Shown: positions 5,642 through 12,242, counted from the stretch's first letter. The stretch: 15,126 bases of DNA from Chloracidobacterium sp. UBA3360 (GCA_002360555.1 DEQS01000095.1:49746-64871); one strand, 5' to 3'. The notes: generated by a model not told the origin, from the sequence alone. Numbers and translations: made by a program.

Positions 5642-7111
5642 ATGGAAATCGACAAAATTCAAGAAGGCCTAACATTTGACGACGTTCTGCTCGTCCCGGC
5701 CTACTCCGAGATACTTCCCGCCGAAGCGGACACACGCACCAAGTTTTCACGCAATATTGACCTCAATATCCCGCTCTGCTCGTCGGCGATGGATACCGTT
5801 ACGGAGGCAAGCCTCGCGATCGCGCTTGCCCAACAGGGCGGCATCGGCGTAATTCACAAAAATTTTAGTGTCGAGCAGCAAGCCGAAGAGGTTGATAAGG
5901 TCAAACGCAGCGAATCCGGCATGATCGTCGACCCCGTGACGATCCACAAAGACAAACTTGTATCAGACGCCCTCGCCATCATGGCCCGCTTTAAGATCAG
6001 CGGCGTGCCGGTGACGGATGATAACGGCCTGCTTGTAGGTATTATTACTAACAGAGATCTACGGTTTGAAACGCGGTTCGATATTCCCGTTTCCGAAATA
6101 ATGACGCCGCAGCCGCTTGTTACTGTGCCGGTCGGCACGACGCTTGATGAAGCCAAGGTCAAGCTGCAAAAACACCGCATCGAAAAGCTGCTCGTCGTCG
6201 ATGACAACGGCCATCTCAAAGGCCTCATCACCGTCAAAGACATCCAAAAGGCGATCAACTTCCCTATTGCGGCTAAGGATGAGCTTGGCCGTCTGCGTTG
6301 TGCCGCAGCTATCGGTGCAACAGGCGATTTTCTCGAACGGGCCGAGGCATTGGTTAATTCACGCGTCGATGCTATCGTGATCGACACGGCACACGGCCAT
6401 AGTTCGCGGGTGTTAAATGCGGTCAAGCAGGTCAAAGCAAAATTCCCTGATATCGAAATAGTTGCGGGAAACGTCGCGACCGCTGACGCTACAAAAGCAC
6501 TGATCTCTGCCGGTGTTGACGCTGTTAAGATCGGAATCGGACCGGGTTCGATCTGTACGACGCGGGTTGTTACAGGAGCCGGAGTTCCACAAGTCTCCGC
6601 CATCGTCGAATGTGTCGCGGCTGCCAAAAATACAGGCGTTCCGATCATTGCAGACGGCGGAGTCAAATTTTCAGGCGATGTCGCCAAAGCCATCGCTGCT
6701 GGTGCCGACTCTGTGATGATCGGCTCGCTCTTTGCGGGAACGGAAGAGGCTCCGGGCGAGGTCATTTTGTTCCAAGGCCGCAACTTCAAAACCTATCGCG
6801 GCATGGGCTCGATCGGAGCGATGAAAAAAGGCTCAAGCGACCGCTACTCGCAAGAGGGCACCGTTGCCGACGCAAAATACATCCCCGAAGGCATCGAAGG
6901 CCGCGTCGCCTACAAAGGGACCGTCGCCGAAATGGTCACACAACTGGTCGGGGGCTTGCGCTCCGGCATGGGCTACACCGGCTGCAAAGACATCGGCGAA
7001 CTACAGGCCAACGCCAAATTCGTCCGTATCACATCAGCAGGATTGCGTGAGTCGCACGTACATGACGTGATAATTACAAAAGAAGCTCCGAATTACAGGA
7101 TCGAGTCTTAG
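5642..7111 (+). CDS. guaB: Inosine-5'-monophosphate dehydrogenase
   Basis: IMP dehydrogenase (489 residues, normal length) oxidises IMP to XMP with NAD+, the committed step of guanine nucleotide synthesis in the cytoplasm. The N-terminus (EGLTFDDVLLVPAYSEILP) is typical. A tandem CBS pair is inserted at about 92-205 (ISGVPVTDDNG, EKLLVVDDNGHLKGLIT). The catalytic loop GPGSICTTR gives nucleophile Cys305, followed by the IMP-binding IIADGGVKFSGD and the mobile-flap Arg401-Tyr402 pair in SSDRYSQEG. The ATG at 5642 was chosen over an in-frame TTG at 5636, because the TTG overlaps the -10 box and the ATG gives the usual family start. No terminator was seen after it. GTP made by this pathway feeds (p)ppGpp, for which rel is also in the window. 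Confidence 0.97.
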   Translation: MEIDKIQEGLTFDDVLLVPAYSEILPAEADTRTKFSRNIDLNIPLCSSAMDTVTEASLAIALAQQGGIGVIHKNFSVEQQAEEVDKVKRSESGMIVDPVTIHKDKLVSDALAIMARFKISGVPVTDDNGLLVGIITNRDLRFETRFDIPVSEIMTPQPLVTVPVGTTLDEAKVKLQKHRIEKLLVVDDNGHLKGLITVKDIQKAINFPIAAKDELGRLRCAAAIGATGDFLERAEALVNSRVDAIVIDTAHGHSSRVLNAVKQVKAKFPDIEIVAGNVATADATKALISAGVDAVKIGIGPGSICTTRVVTGAGVPQVSAIVECVAAAKNTGVPIIADGGVKFSGDVAKAIAAGADSVMIGSLFAGTEEAPGEVILFQGRNFKTYRGMGSIGAMKKGSSDRYSQEGTVADAKYIPEGIEGRVAYKGTVAEMVTQLVGGLRSGMGYTGCKDIGELQANAKFVRITSAGLRESHVHDVIITKEAPNYRIES

Positions 7112-7173
7112 GCCGACAGCTTAAAATACATGTCCAAATAACGGAGTTTTGTAAAATCATGCAAATACAAATC

Positions 7174-7182
7174 TGATATAAT
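7174..7182 (+). promoter_or_regulatory. Extended -10 promoter of the toxin-antitoxin cassette
   Basis: TGATATAAT (7174-7182) is a perfect extended -10 element (TGn plus TATAAT), with no good -35 box at normal spacing. It sits 16 nt before the ATG at 7199. A start near 7189 would leave a leader of about ten bases containing the GGAG ribosome site. Confidence 0.5.
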
Positions 7183-7198
7183 CCCGATTGGAGACATT

Positions 7199-7372
7199 AT
7201 GATTACGATTAAGTTTACAGACACCGATACTGAGTTGGAGGCTCTTGGTTTTCTCCTCGGACGTTTTCCCGGCCGGGTGCTAAAAACGGGCGAGGTGCTT
7301 GTTCCTGACGCTGCATTGCAGGCACTCGCTCTCGAAGGTTATCAATTCAATGTGATCGGAACCACTGGATAG
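7199..7372 (+). CDS. Small protein (57 aa) leading the toxin-antitoxin cassette
   Basis: A frame of 57 codons starts at an ATG with a good ribosome site (GGAGA about 4-5 nt upstream) and ends 13 nt before the antitoxin ATG. The predicted protein starts MITIKFTDTDTELEALG and is acidic in its first half. It then reads as alternating strand and helix segments (GRVLKTGEVLVPDAALQALA, EGYQFNVIG). No family was recognised with confidence. Its tight spacing to the antitoxin, and its position directly after the cassette's only promoter, suggest one transcript of three genes. It could be a third partner of the toxin-antitoxin pair, a regulator of the operon, or an unrelated passenger. Confidence 0.65.
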   Translation: MITIKFTDTDTELEALGFLLGRFPGRVLKTGEVLVPDAALQALALEGYQFNVIGTTG

Positions 7373-7385
7373 ACAGGAGAACGTG

Positions 7386-7574
7386 ATGAGCGCCATAAGA
7401 GACGAAGTTACTTCATTGTTGGATCGCTTGCCTGATGACGCTTCGATCGAGGACGTGCAATATCATTTGTACGTGGTGGAAAAGGTACGAAATGGGTTAA
7501 ATGCGGCGAAAACGGAAGGCACCATATCCCAGCAACAGGCTGAGGAGAAGCTTGGAAAATGGCTCATCTCGTAA
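7386..7574 (+). CDS. ParD-like antitoxin
   Basis: This 62-residue acidic protein (MSAIRDEVTSLLDRLPDDAS, then IEDVQYHLYVVEKVRNGLNA) is of a type often encoded just before ParE/RelE toxins. It is short and helical, with an alternating charged C-terminal part (QQQAEEKLGKWLIS) likely to wrap the toxin. AGGAG lies 6-7 nt before the ATG at 7386. The GTG one codon earlier (7383) would sit too close to that site, so the ATG was chosen. Its last codons overlap the toxin gene by 16 nt, which couples translation so that antitoxin is made first. No clear DNA-binding ribbon-helix-helix or HTH is visible, so autoregulation might need another protein. Confidence 0.8.
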   Translation: MSAIRDEVTSLLDRLPDDASIEDVQYHLYVVEKVRNGLNAAKTEGTISQQQAEEKLGKWLIS

Positions 7575-7858
7575 TTTGGTCGCCCCGCGCAATTGATGAT
7601 GTTGAAACGATCGCGGGTTATATTGCATTGGATTCTGAATCGTATGCCGCGTCGGTAGTTCGAACCATCCTGGAAAAAGCAAGAAGATTGTCTGATTTCC
7701 CCTCTATCGGCCGTGTCGTTCCGGAGTTTGGTGATGATGCAATTCGCGAGATTTTCGCATATAGTTACCGCATCATATATCGAGTCCACGCTCAGGAAAT
7801 TACTATTGCAGCCGTGATCCATGGCAAACGCATTTTGGAAATGGCTGTTAACCCATAA
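7559..7858 (+). CDS. ParE/RelE-family toxin
   Basis: This 99-residue protein has the standard features of the ParE branch of the RelE/ParE toxins. These are an N-terminal strand and helix (VIWSPRAIDDVETIAGYIA), the LSDFPSIGRVVPEF turn, the IREIFAYSYRIIYRV strands, and a final ITIAAVIHGKRIL. ParE members poison DNA gyrase, while RelE members cut mRNA on ribosomes. The FPSIGR and VIHGKR pattern favours ParE or a general plasmid-stabilisation group, but the target cannot be settled from sequence alone. It overlaps the antitoxin by 16 nt. The reading frame and conserved basic residues are intact, so it appears functional. The cassette stands alone between guaB and an unknown gene, as acquired chromosomal toxin-antitoxin systems often do. 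Confidence 0.9.
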   Translation: MAHLVIWSPRAIDDVETIAGYIALDSESYAASVVRTILEKARRLSDFPSIGRVVPEFGDDAIREIFAYSYRIIYRVHAQEITIAAVIHGKRILEMAVNP

Positions 7859-8256
7859 TTCGCTGAGAATCCGCAACCATGTGCATGCGCCGTCGCCAAT
7901 ATTTATTGCTGTGAGCGGTGCTTTTGCCGAGATCATCTAGGTATTGGCCGCGTTTTCGATATTACCATCCAGGTGTTGCTGCCGTTATGGGTTTCTGAGT
8001 ATTTCTGGATTTTTCGTAACTCTTACCTGCTACAGTCGTTCCCTGCCGAATCGTATTATTCGCCAACCTACGGCTGTTCCAGCTTTGATCCGTCTGATCA
8101 GGCCGCTCTTACAGCTTCGCTTGCTCCAAATTCTTAGCCGATCGGCAAAATCAGCAAAATACCTCAAAGCCCGCAAAATACAACAAACCCCGCAAAACAG
8201 CATTTCAATTTACGATGGTCTGCGCCATTCTTTTGATAGACAGCAGGAGAAACAAA
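7859..8256 (+). other. 398-nt region without a recognisable gene
   Basis: No gene could be supported here. The toxin frame stays open for another 92 codons after the toxin stop (7859-8137). It has no credible start or ribosome site and no recognised family; its first part is Cys-rich (CACAVANIYCCERCFC) and a hydrophobic stretch follows. From 8145 to 8198 there are four (G)CAAAA units at spacings of 9, 19 and 19 nt in A-rich DNA, just upstream of the next gene. No convincing terminator for the toxin operon and no clear promoter for the next gene were seen. Confidence 0.5.
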
Positions 8257-8640
8257 ATGATCAATCAATGGGAGGATTTTGAAGCGGGGCCGACGCGGCC
8301 TGCTAGTGATCGTATTCATGTGACGCTGAGTCCGCGAAATGTAATATTGCTGAACGGAAATATTTACGATCAGATGGTAAAGCCTGAGGCGGTTGTGTTG
8401 ATGTTTGATAAGCTGCACACCATGATCGGGCTGCGGCCGACGCACCTCGATAGGCCGGGTGCTTTCCCCGTCAGACAAAAAGGCCGTGGCCGTCATCGGC
8501 TGATTAGGGCGACGCCGTTTTGTAAGCATTACGGGATCAAGGTAGATCGGCATACCGCGTTTATTGAGCCGGAGGTCGATGCCGACGGGATACTAAAACT
8601 CGATCTGCGTAAGACGTTTGGTGTAAACCGAAAGGGTTAG
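8257..8640 (+). CDS. Conserved-looking hypothetical protein (127 aa)
   Basis: This 127-residue protein starts MINQWEDFEAGPTRPASDRI. The ATG at 8257 has an excellent ribosome site (AGGAG, 7 nt spacing); a frame extension to 8215 lacks one. It is soluble, with no signal or membrane segment. The sequence suggests strands (RIHVTLSPRNVILLNGNIY), a helix (DQMVKPEAVVLMFDKLHTMI), then a basic stretch (VRQKGRGRHRLIRATPFCKH) and a C-terminal strand pair (TAFIEPEVDADGILKLDL). The basic segment could contact nucleic acid, but no family was recognised and no function is proposed. Its TAG (8638-8640) overlaps the TAA of the convergent ABC-F gene (8637-8639), leaving no space for a terminator. Confidence 0.8.
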   Translation: MINQWEDFEAGPTRPASDRIHVTLSPRNVILLNGNIYDQMVKPEAVVLMFDKLHTMIGLRPTHLDRPGAFPVRQKGRGRHRLIRATPFCKHYGIKVDRHTAFIEPEVDADGILKLDLRKTFGVNRKG

Positions 8641-10553
8641 CCGAGTTCGCCGGCGGCTTTGTCCCATTCGTTGTAGAGATCCTGGATGCGGTTTTCGAGG
8701 GCTTTGTGCTCGGCGGCGAGGGTGTTGAGGCGTTCGAAATCGGCGGCGATGTCGGGTAGGGACATCTGATGGGTGAGTTCGGCGGCCTCGGATTCGAGAG
8801 TTGGGATGAGCTTTTCGATCTCGGCGATGCGTTTTTCAAGTTGGGTGCGTTGGTTTTTTGAGAGGTTCGAAGATTGACTATCAGAAGACACACTCCCTGC
8901 GGCCCGCGTTTCCGCCTTTGCACCCACCCCTGAGGCAACACTGGATACACGTATTCCGTCCGTGGCGAGTTTCCAGTCGTGGAACTCGGTATAGTTGCCG
9001 TCGTAATCGAGCACGCGGCCGTCGGGTTCAAATGAGAGCATTTGATTCGCGATCTTGTCGAGGAAAAAACGGTCGTGGCTGACGGCGATGATCGTGCCGT
9101 CGTATTCCTCAAGCGCATTTTCGAGCGACTCACGCGAAGGGATATCGAGATGGTTGGTTGGCTCGTCGAGGATGAGCACGTTCTTTTGCGAATAGATCAA
9201 CTTGGCGAGGGCGAGCCTTCCCTTTTCGCCTCCGGAGAGTGCCGAAACGGGTTTGAACACGTCTTCGCCCATGAACAGGAATTTTGCCAGAAAGCCCCTT
9301 AGCGTGTTGTTATCAGCAGTCGGAGCGACACGACGAAGCTCCTGGATCACCTCGTTTCGGGGTTCGAGTCCCTCGAGGTTCTGCGAATAGTAACCAATAT
9401 TGACCTTTGTGCCCCAGTGGATCTTGCCGTCGAGCTCGCGGATATTGCCGAGGATGGTTTTGATCAGCGTTGTTTTACCCGTACCGTTGCCGCCGATGAT
9501 GCCGAGGGCGTCACCGCGATGGAGCGAGAAATTGAGGTTGCTTGCCAGCACTTTTTCGCCGTAACCGATGGTCAGGTCTTCTGCGGTCAGAACATTATTC
9601 CCGGTCCGCTGAACCTGACGCAGGCCAAAATTGCCACCTGATTTTTCGCTCGTGACAGCCTCGATCCGCTCCATGCGGGCTAGCAACGTGCGACGCGATT
9701 TAGCCTGCTTGGTCTTTTGGCCTTCGAGGTTTTTACGGATGAATTCCTGTGTCTTGTTGATCAGCTGCTGCTGATTTTCGTATTCGCGGATCTGCTGTTC
9801 CCGGCGAAGCTCGCGTTCTTCGAGATATTTTGAATAGTTGCCTTTATAGGTAACGGCCTGGCCACGATCCATTTCGATCACGCGGGTTGTGGTGCGGTCG
9901 AGGAAATAGCGGTCGTGGCTAATGACGACGTAGGTCTTTTCGTACGTTTTTAGAAATTCTTCGAGCCATTCGACGGCGTTGACGTCGAGGTGATTGGTCG
10001 GCTCGTCGAGCAGCATCACATCGGCGTTCGAAAGCAGCAGCCGCACCATGCCGAGCCGATTTTTTTGGCCTCCGGAAAGCGTCCGCACGTCGTCGCCCCA
10101 CGATTCCGCCGCAAAGCCCATCCCGAGCAAAACGGCCTCGGCCTTTGCCGCGTACGAAAATCCGTCAGCGTGTTCGAACTCTGTCTGAAGATCGGCGTAA
10201 CGATTCAAAACCGCGTCGGAGTGATCCGTTTCCATCTGCTTTTCGAGTAACCGCATCTCGGCCTCGATATCGTGGATCTCTTTGAAAGCGGAAAGAGCGG
10301 CGGTGTGGACTGTCTCGGCTTCGCCAAAATCGACGTGTTGATCGAGCAACCCGAGCTTGAGGCCGTTCATCTTGATGACCTCGCCATCGTCAGCAGCCTC
10401 TTGGCCAATGATCAAACGAAAAACGGTCGTCTTACCCGCGCCATTACGCCCGACGAGGCCGACTTTTTCATTTGGGTTGACCTGAAACGAGACACCTTTC
10501 AGTATTTCGGTCCCGCCGTACCCTTTCCACACATCTTGCAGTCTAAATAGCAT
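8637..10553 (-). CDS. ABC-F family ATPase (Uup/YheS-like), ribosome-associated
   Basis: This 638-residue ABC-F protein has two nucleotide-binding domains and no membrane segments. ABC-F proteins act on ribosomes in translation, antibiotic protection or assembly. Domain 1 has Walker A GRNGAGKTT (35-43), signature LSGGQ (159-163) and Walker B LLDEP with Glu184. The ABC-F linker of charged helices spans about 236-300 (REQQIREYENQQ, KQAKSRRTLLARMERIE). Domain 2 has Walker A GGNGTGKTT (354-362), signature LSGGE (439-443) and LILDEP with Glu464. A Ser/Ala linker (about 535-563) leads to a C-terminal coiled coil (564-638), as in Uup/YheS. The ATG at 10553 directly follows a T7 tract and has no ribosome site. 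YheS and Uup are the closest layouts; the exact subfamily is not certain. Confidence 0.95.
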   Translation of the reverse strand: MLFRLQDVWKGYGGTEILKGVSFQVNPNEKVGLVGRNGAGKTTVFRLIIGQEAADDGEVIKMNGLKLGLLDQHVDFGEAETVHTAALSAFKEIHDIEAEMRLLEKQMETDHSDAVLNRYADLQTEFEHADGFSYAAKAEAVLLGMGFAAESWGDDVRTLSGGQKNRLGMVRLLLSNADVMLLDEPTNHLDVNAVEWLEEFLKTYEKTYVVISHDRYFLDRTTTRVIEMDRGQAVTYKGNYSKYLEERELRREQQIREYENQQQLINKTQEFIRKNLEGQKTKQAKSRRTLLARMERIEAVTSEKSGGNFGLRQVQRTGNNVLTAEDLTIGYGEKVLASNLNFSLHRGDALGIIGGNGTGKTTLIKTILGNIRELDGKIHWGTKVNIGYYSQNLEGLEPRNEVIQELRRVAPTADNNTLRGFLAKFLFMGEDVFKPVSALSGGEKGRLALAKLIYSQKNVLILDEPTNHLDIPSRESLENALEEYDGTIIAVSHDRFFLDKIANQMLSFEPDGRVLDYDGNYTEFHDWKLATDGIRVSSVASGVGAKAETRAAGSVSSDSQSSNLSKNQRTQLEKRIAEIEKLIPTLESEAAELTHQMSLPDIAADFERLNTLAAEHKALENRIQDLYNEWDKAAGELG

Positions 10554-10635
10554 AAAAAAACAGTAGTCGGTTGTCAGCAGTCAGTTGTCAGTAGAGACTC
10601 CTCGTGACAATTAACTTGTTGACAACCGACTACTC
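10554..10635 (-). terminator. Long repeat hairpin and T tract between the PPIase and ABC-F genes
   Basis: AGTAGTCGGTTGTCA (10562-10576) and TGACAACCGACTACT (10620-10634) are perfect 15-bp arms. A second TTGTCA/TGACAA pair (10585-10590 and 10605-10610) lies inside. On the minus strand the outer stem is followed by G and seven T (plus 10554-10560), the form of an intrinsic terminator for the PPIase gene. The T tract runs straight into the ABC-F ATG. The left arm carries the 18-nt repeat also found at 2470-2487. Confidence 0.75.
10565..10582 (-). repeat. Dispersed 18-nt repeat, copy in the intergenic hairpin
   Basis: Read on the minus strand this is GACTGCTGACAACCGACT, one base different from 2470-2487. 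A related unit (TGACAACTGACTGCTGACA) continues next to it. Two copies far apart, one coding and one intergenic, point to a genome-wide short repeat family. Confidence 0.65.
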
Positions 10636-10661
10636 TCAATCGATCATCGAGAAAAACTCGA

Positions 10662-11942
10662 CTATTTGTTAGCCGGAGCGTTTGCCGCAGGTTTCGCCGG
10701 CGCGTTGGCAGCCGGTTTGTCTGCTGGTTTCGCGTCAGCCGGTTTGTTTGCCGGAGCCGCTGCGTTGGTGTTTGCCGCCGCGTTTGTATTAGCGGGAGCA
10801 GCCGTGTTGGCATTTGTCGCCGGAGCCGCGTTTGCTGCACCAGCCGGACGTGCACCGCTCAGCTCGTTAGGATTGTCAACTACCTTTTTAGCAAGGAAGT
10901 TTTCGATCTTGGCTTCGTTCATAGCAACTGCCTGATACGATGCCGCGAGAAGCTGTTTGCGGTTGTCAACAAGCGATTTCTGCACTTGCTCACGAACACC
11001 GGGACTCTCAAGCGTAACAGCCTCATCCTTATCGCTGCGTTCCTGCAGTTTGAGAATAAAGAATTTGCCCTGCGAACGCGTCGAGGTGATGCCACCGATC
11101 TGCGACTGAGGATTCATCAAACCTGCAACAGTCTGTTCAGGGAAAGCCTGTTTCAGATCATCCTCTGCCAAATAGCCAAGATCTCCGCCCTGAAATTTGC
11201 TCTGATCTTCGCTAAATTCACGAGCTACTGTCGCAAAATCCTGGCCCGCTTGAAGCTTTTTGACGATCTCGTTACCACGGAGTACAGCCGATGCCTCGTC
11301 GACAGTCTGGTCGCCCTCGCCGCTGTTAGCCGGATCGATGATGATCGCAGCCAACTTAACGCCTTTCTTTTTAACAAAAGCCTCTTTGTTGCCGTTATAA
11401 AACGCTTCGACCTCAGAATCTTTTGGGGGTTCGATCTTGCCCGTGATCTTGTCAACGAGTTTTTGGATCGCGATCGACTTTTTGACCTGATCCCGAAGAG
11501 CGGCTTCGGTCATGCCTTGCTCTTTCATGCTCTTTTCGATCTGCTCGGTGGTCTTGCCGCTCGCAGTCTTGTTCTTATTGATCTCGGCGGTGACATCATC
11601 CTCGGATGGTACTGTGCCCTCTTTCTCAGCCTTTTGGAACATTACTTCTTGCTCGACTAGCGTTTGCAGCACTTGTAGGCGTGCCCCGGCGAGTTCGAGC
11701 GGTGAGAGTTTGCTCTCCTGTCCCTGAGCCTGTGCTTTGACCGCACGGTCGACCTCTTGCATGGTGATGATCTTGCCGTTGACCTTGGCCGCGGTTTCGT
11801 TCGGGTCACCGCCTGCACCGGTATTGGCCGTCGGACCGCCGCACGCACTAAAAAATGCTGCACAAACTGCCACAGCCGCTGTTAACAAGAACCCTCTTTT
11901 ATTAATTTGCACGATTGCTTTCACTCCTTTCAACTTATCCAT
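10662..11942 (-). CDS. Lipoprotein parvulin-type peptidyl-prolyl isomerase (SurA/PrsA-like)
   Basis: This 426-residue envelope foldase is predicted to isomerise Xaa-Pro bonds and chaperone secreted or outer-membrane proteins. The N-terminus has a basic region, a hydrophobic core (GFLLTAAVAVCAAFF) and a lipobox FSAC-GG, so it should be a lipoprotein with mature Cys at about residue 34. A SurA_N-like helical region (AAKVNGKIITMQEVDRAV, LVEQEVMFQKAEKEG, EQGMTEAALRDQVKK) precedes a parvulin domain. That domain has the usual AGQDFATVAREFSEDQSKFQ, GGDLGYL and GKFFILKL segments. The C-terminal 55 or so residues are Ala/Asn/Pro/Lys repeats (ANTNAAANTNAAAPANK). The ATG at 11942, with AAGGCGAG 7 nt upstream, was preferred to a TTG at 11969. 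It is divergent from rpmB. Confidence 0.9.
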   Translation of the reverse strand: MDKLKGVKAIVQINKRGFLLTAAVAVCAAFFSACGGPTANTGAGGDPNETAAKVNGKIITMQEVDRAVKAQAQGQESKLSPLELAGARLQVLQTLVEQEVMFQKAEKEGTVPSEDDVTAEINKNKTASGKTTEQIEKSMKEQGMTEAALRDQVKKSIAIQKLVDKITGKIEPPKDSEVEAFYNGNKEAFVKKKGVKLAAIIIDPANSGEGDQTVDEASAVLRGNEIVKKLQAGQDFATVAREFSEDQSKFQGGDLGYLAEDDLKQAFPEQTVAGLMNPQSQIGGITSTRSQGKFFILKLQERSDKDEAVTLESPGVREQVQKSLVDNRKQLLAASYQAVAMNEAKIENFLAKKVVDNPNELSGARPAGAANAAPATNANTAAPANTNAAANTNAAAPANKPADAKPADKPAANAPAKPAANAPANK

Positions 11943-11955
11943 TGTTTGTCTCGCC

Positions 11956-11985
11956 TTGACTAAGCCCAAGGCTGTTTGTTATAAA
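11956..11985 (+). promoter_or_regulatory. rpmB promoter
   Basis: TTGACT (11956-11961) and TATAAA (11980-11985) are separated by 18 nt, five of six matches at each box. A start near 11992 gives a leader of about 56 nt. On the opposite strand the same bases read TTTATA, 17 nt from TTTACG (plus 12003-12008). The divergent PPIase promoter may therefore overlap this one. Confidence 0.6.
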
Positions 11986-11994
11986 TATCGTTTT

Positions 11995-12012
11995 GAGTTT
12001 TTCGTAAAACTC
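11995..12012. promoter_or_regulatory. Perfect palindrome at the 5' end of the rpmB leader
   Basis: GAGTTTT-TCGT-AAAACTC has perfect 7-bp arms around 4 nt. It begins just after the predicted rpmB start site and overlaps the possible -35 box of the divergent PPIase gene. It could be an operator for a dimeric regulator or a 5' hairpin protecting the rpmB message. Confidence 0.5.
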
Positions 12013-12047
12013 TTTGTAGTCCCCATCTAAATGGGAGGAAAATTATT

Positions 12048-12242
12048 ATGGCAAAACGCTGCGACATATGCGGGAAAGGCCCGCAGTTTGGAAATAACGT
12101 TTCACACGCTAACAACAAGACACGACGTAGGTTCAATCCGAACCTGCAACCTGTCCGTGTTCAGCTACCGGCCGGCGGCAACGGACGAATGAAGGTCTGC
12201 ACCCGCTGCATCAAGACCGGAAAAATTATCAAAGCCGCTTAA
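12048..12242 (+). CDS. rpmB: 50S ribosomal protein L28
   Basis: L28 (64 residues, normal length) is a structural protein of the large ribosomal subunit. The start MAKRCDICGKGPQFGNNVSH is diagnostic, followed by the basic core NNKTRRRFNPNLQPV and the C-terminal strand MKVCTRCIKTGKI. It is the zinc-binding (C+) form, with Cys pairs CDIC near the N-terminus and CTRC near the C-terminus. Cells with C+ L28 may also carry zinc-free paralogs for zinc starvation; none is in the window. The ribosome site is strong (GGGAGGA, 8 nt spacing). The gene stands alone, without rpmG, between its own promoter and a terminator. Confidence 0.98.
   Translation: MAKRCDICGKGPQFGNNVSHANNKTRRRFNPNLQPVRVQLPAGGNGRMKVCTRCIKTGKIIKAA

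Noticed and set aside
5854..6789. Long open frame (311 codons) on the minus strand
   Set aside because: It lies wholly opposite guaB, whose motifs are unmistakable, and its translation is Ser/Thr/Ala-rich antisense sequence without any family pattern.
7463..7936. Minus-strand frame of 157 codons across the toxin-antitoxin genes
   Set aside because: It is antisense to the antitoxin and toxin, which have ribosome sites and family motifs; no ribosome site supports the antisense frame.
7944..8282. Plus-strand frame of 112 codons before the 127-residue gene
   Set aside because: It has no good ribosome site, a simple Arg/Ser/Leu composition, and runs past the well-supported start at 8257 in another frame.
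8561..9133. Minus-strand frame of 190 codons
   Set aside because: It is an alternate frame inside the ABC-F gene with Ser/Pro/Arg/Thr-rich low-complexity translation.
10986..11660. Open frame of 224 codons on the plus strand
   Set aside because: It is opposite the parvulin-type isomerase, which has clear domains and a signal peptide; the plus-strand product shows no recognisable features.
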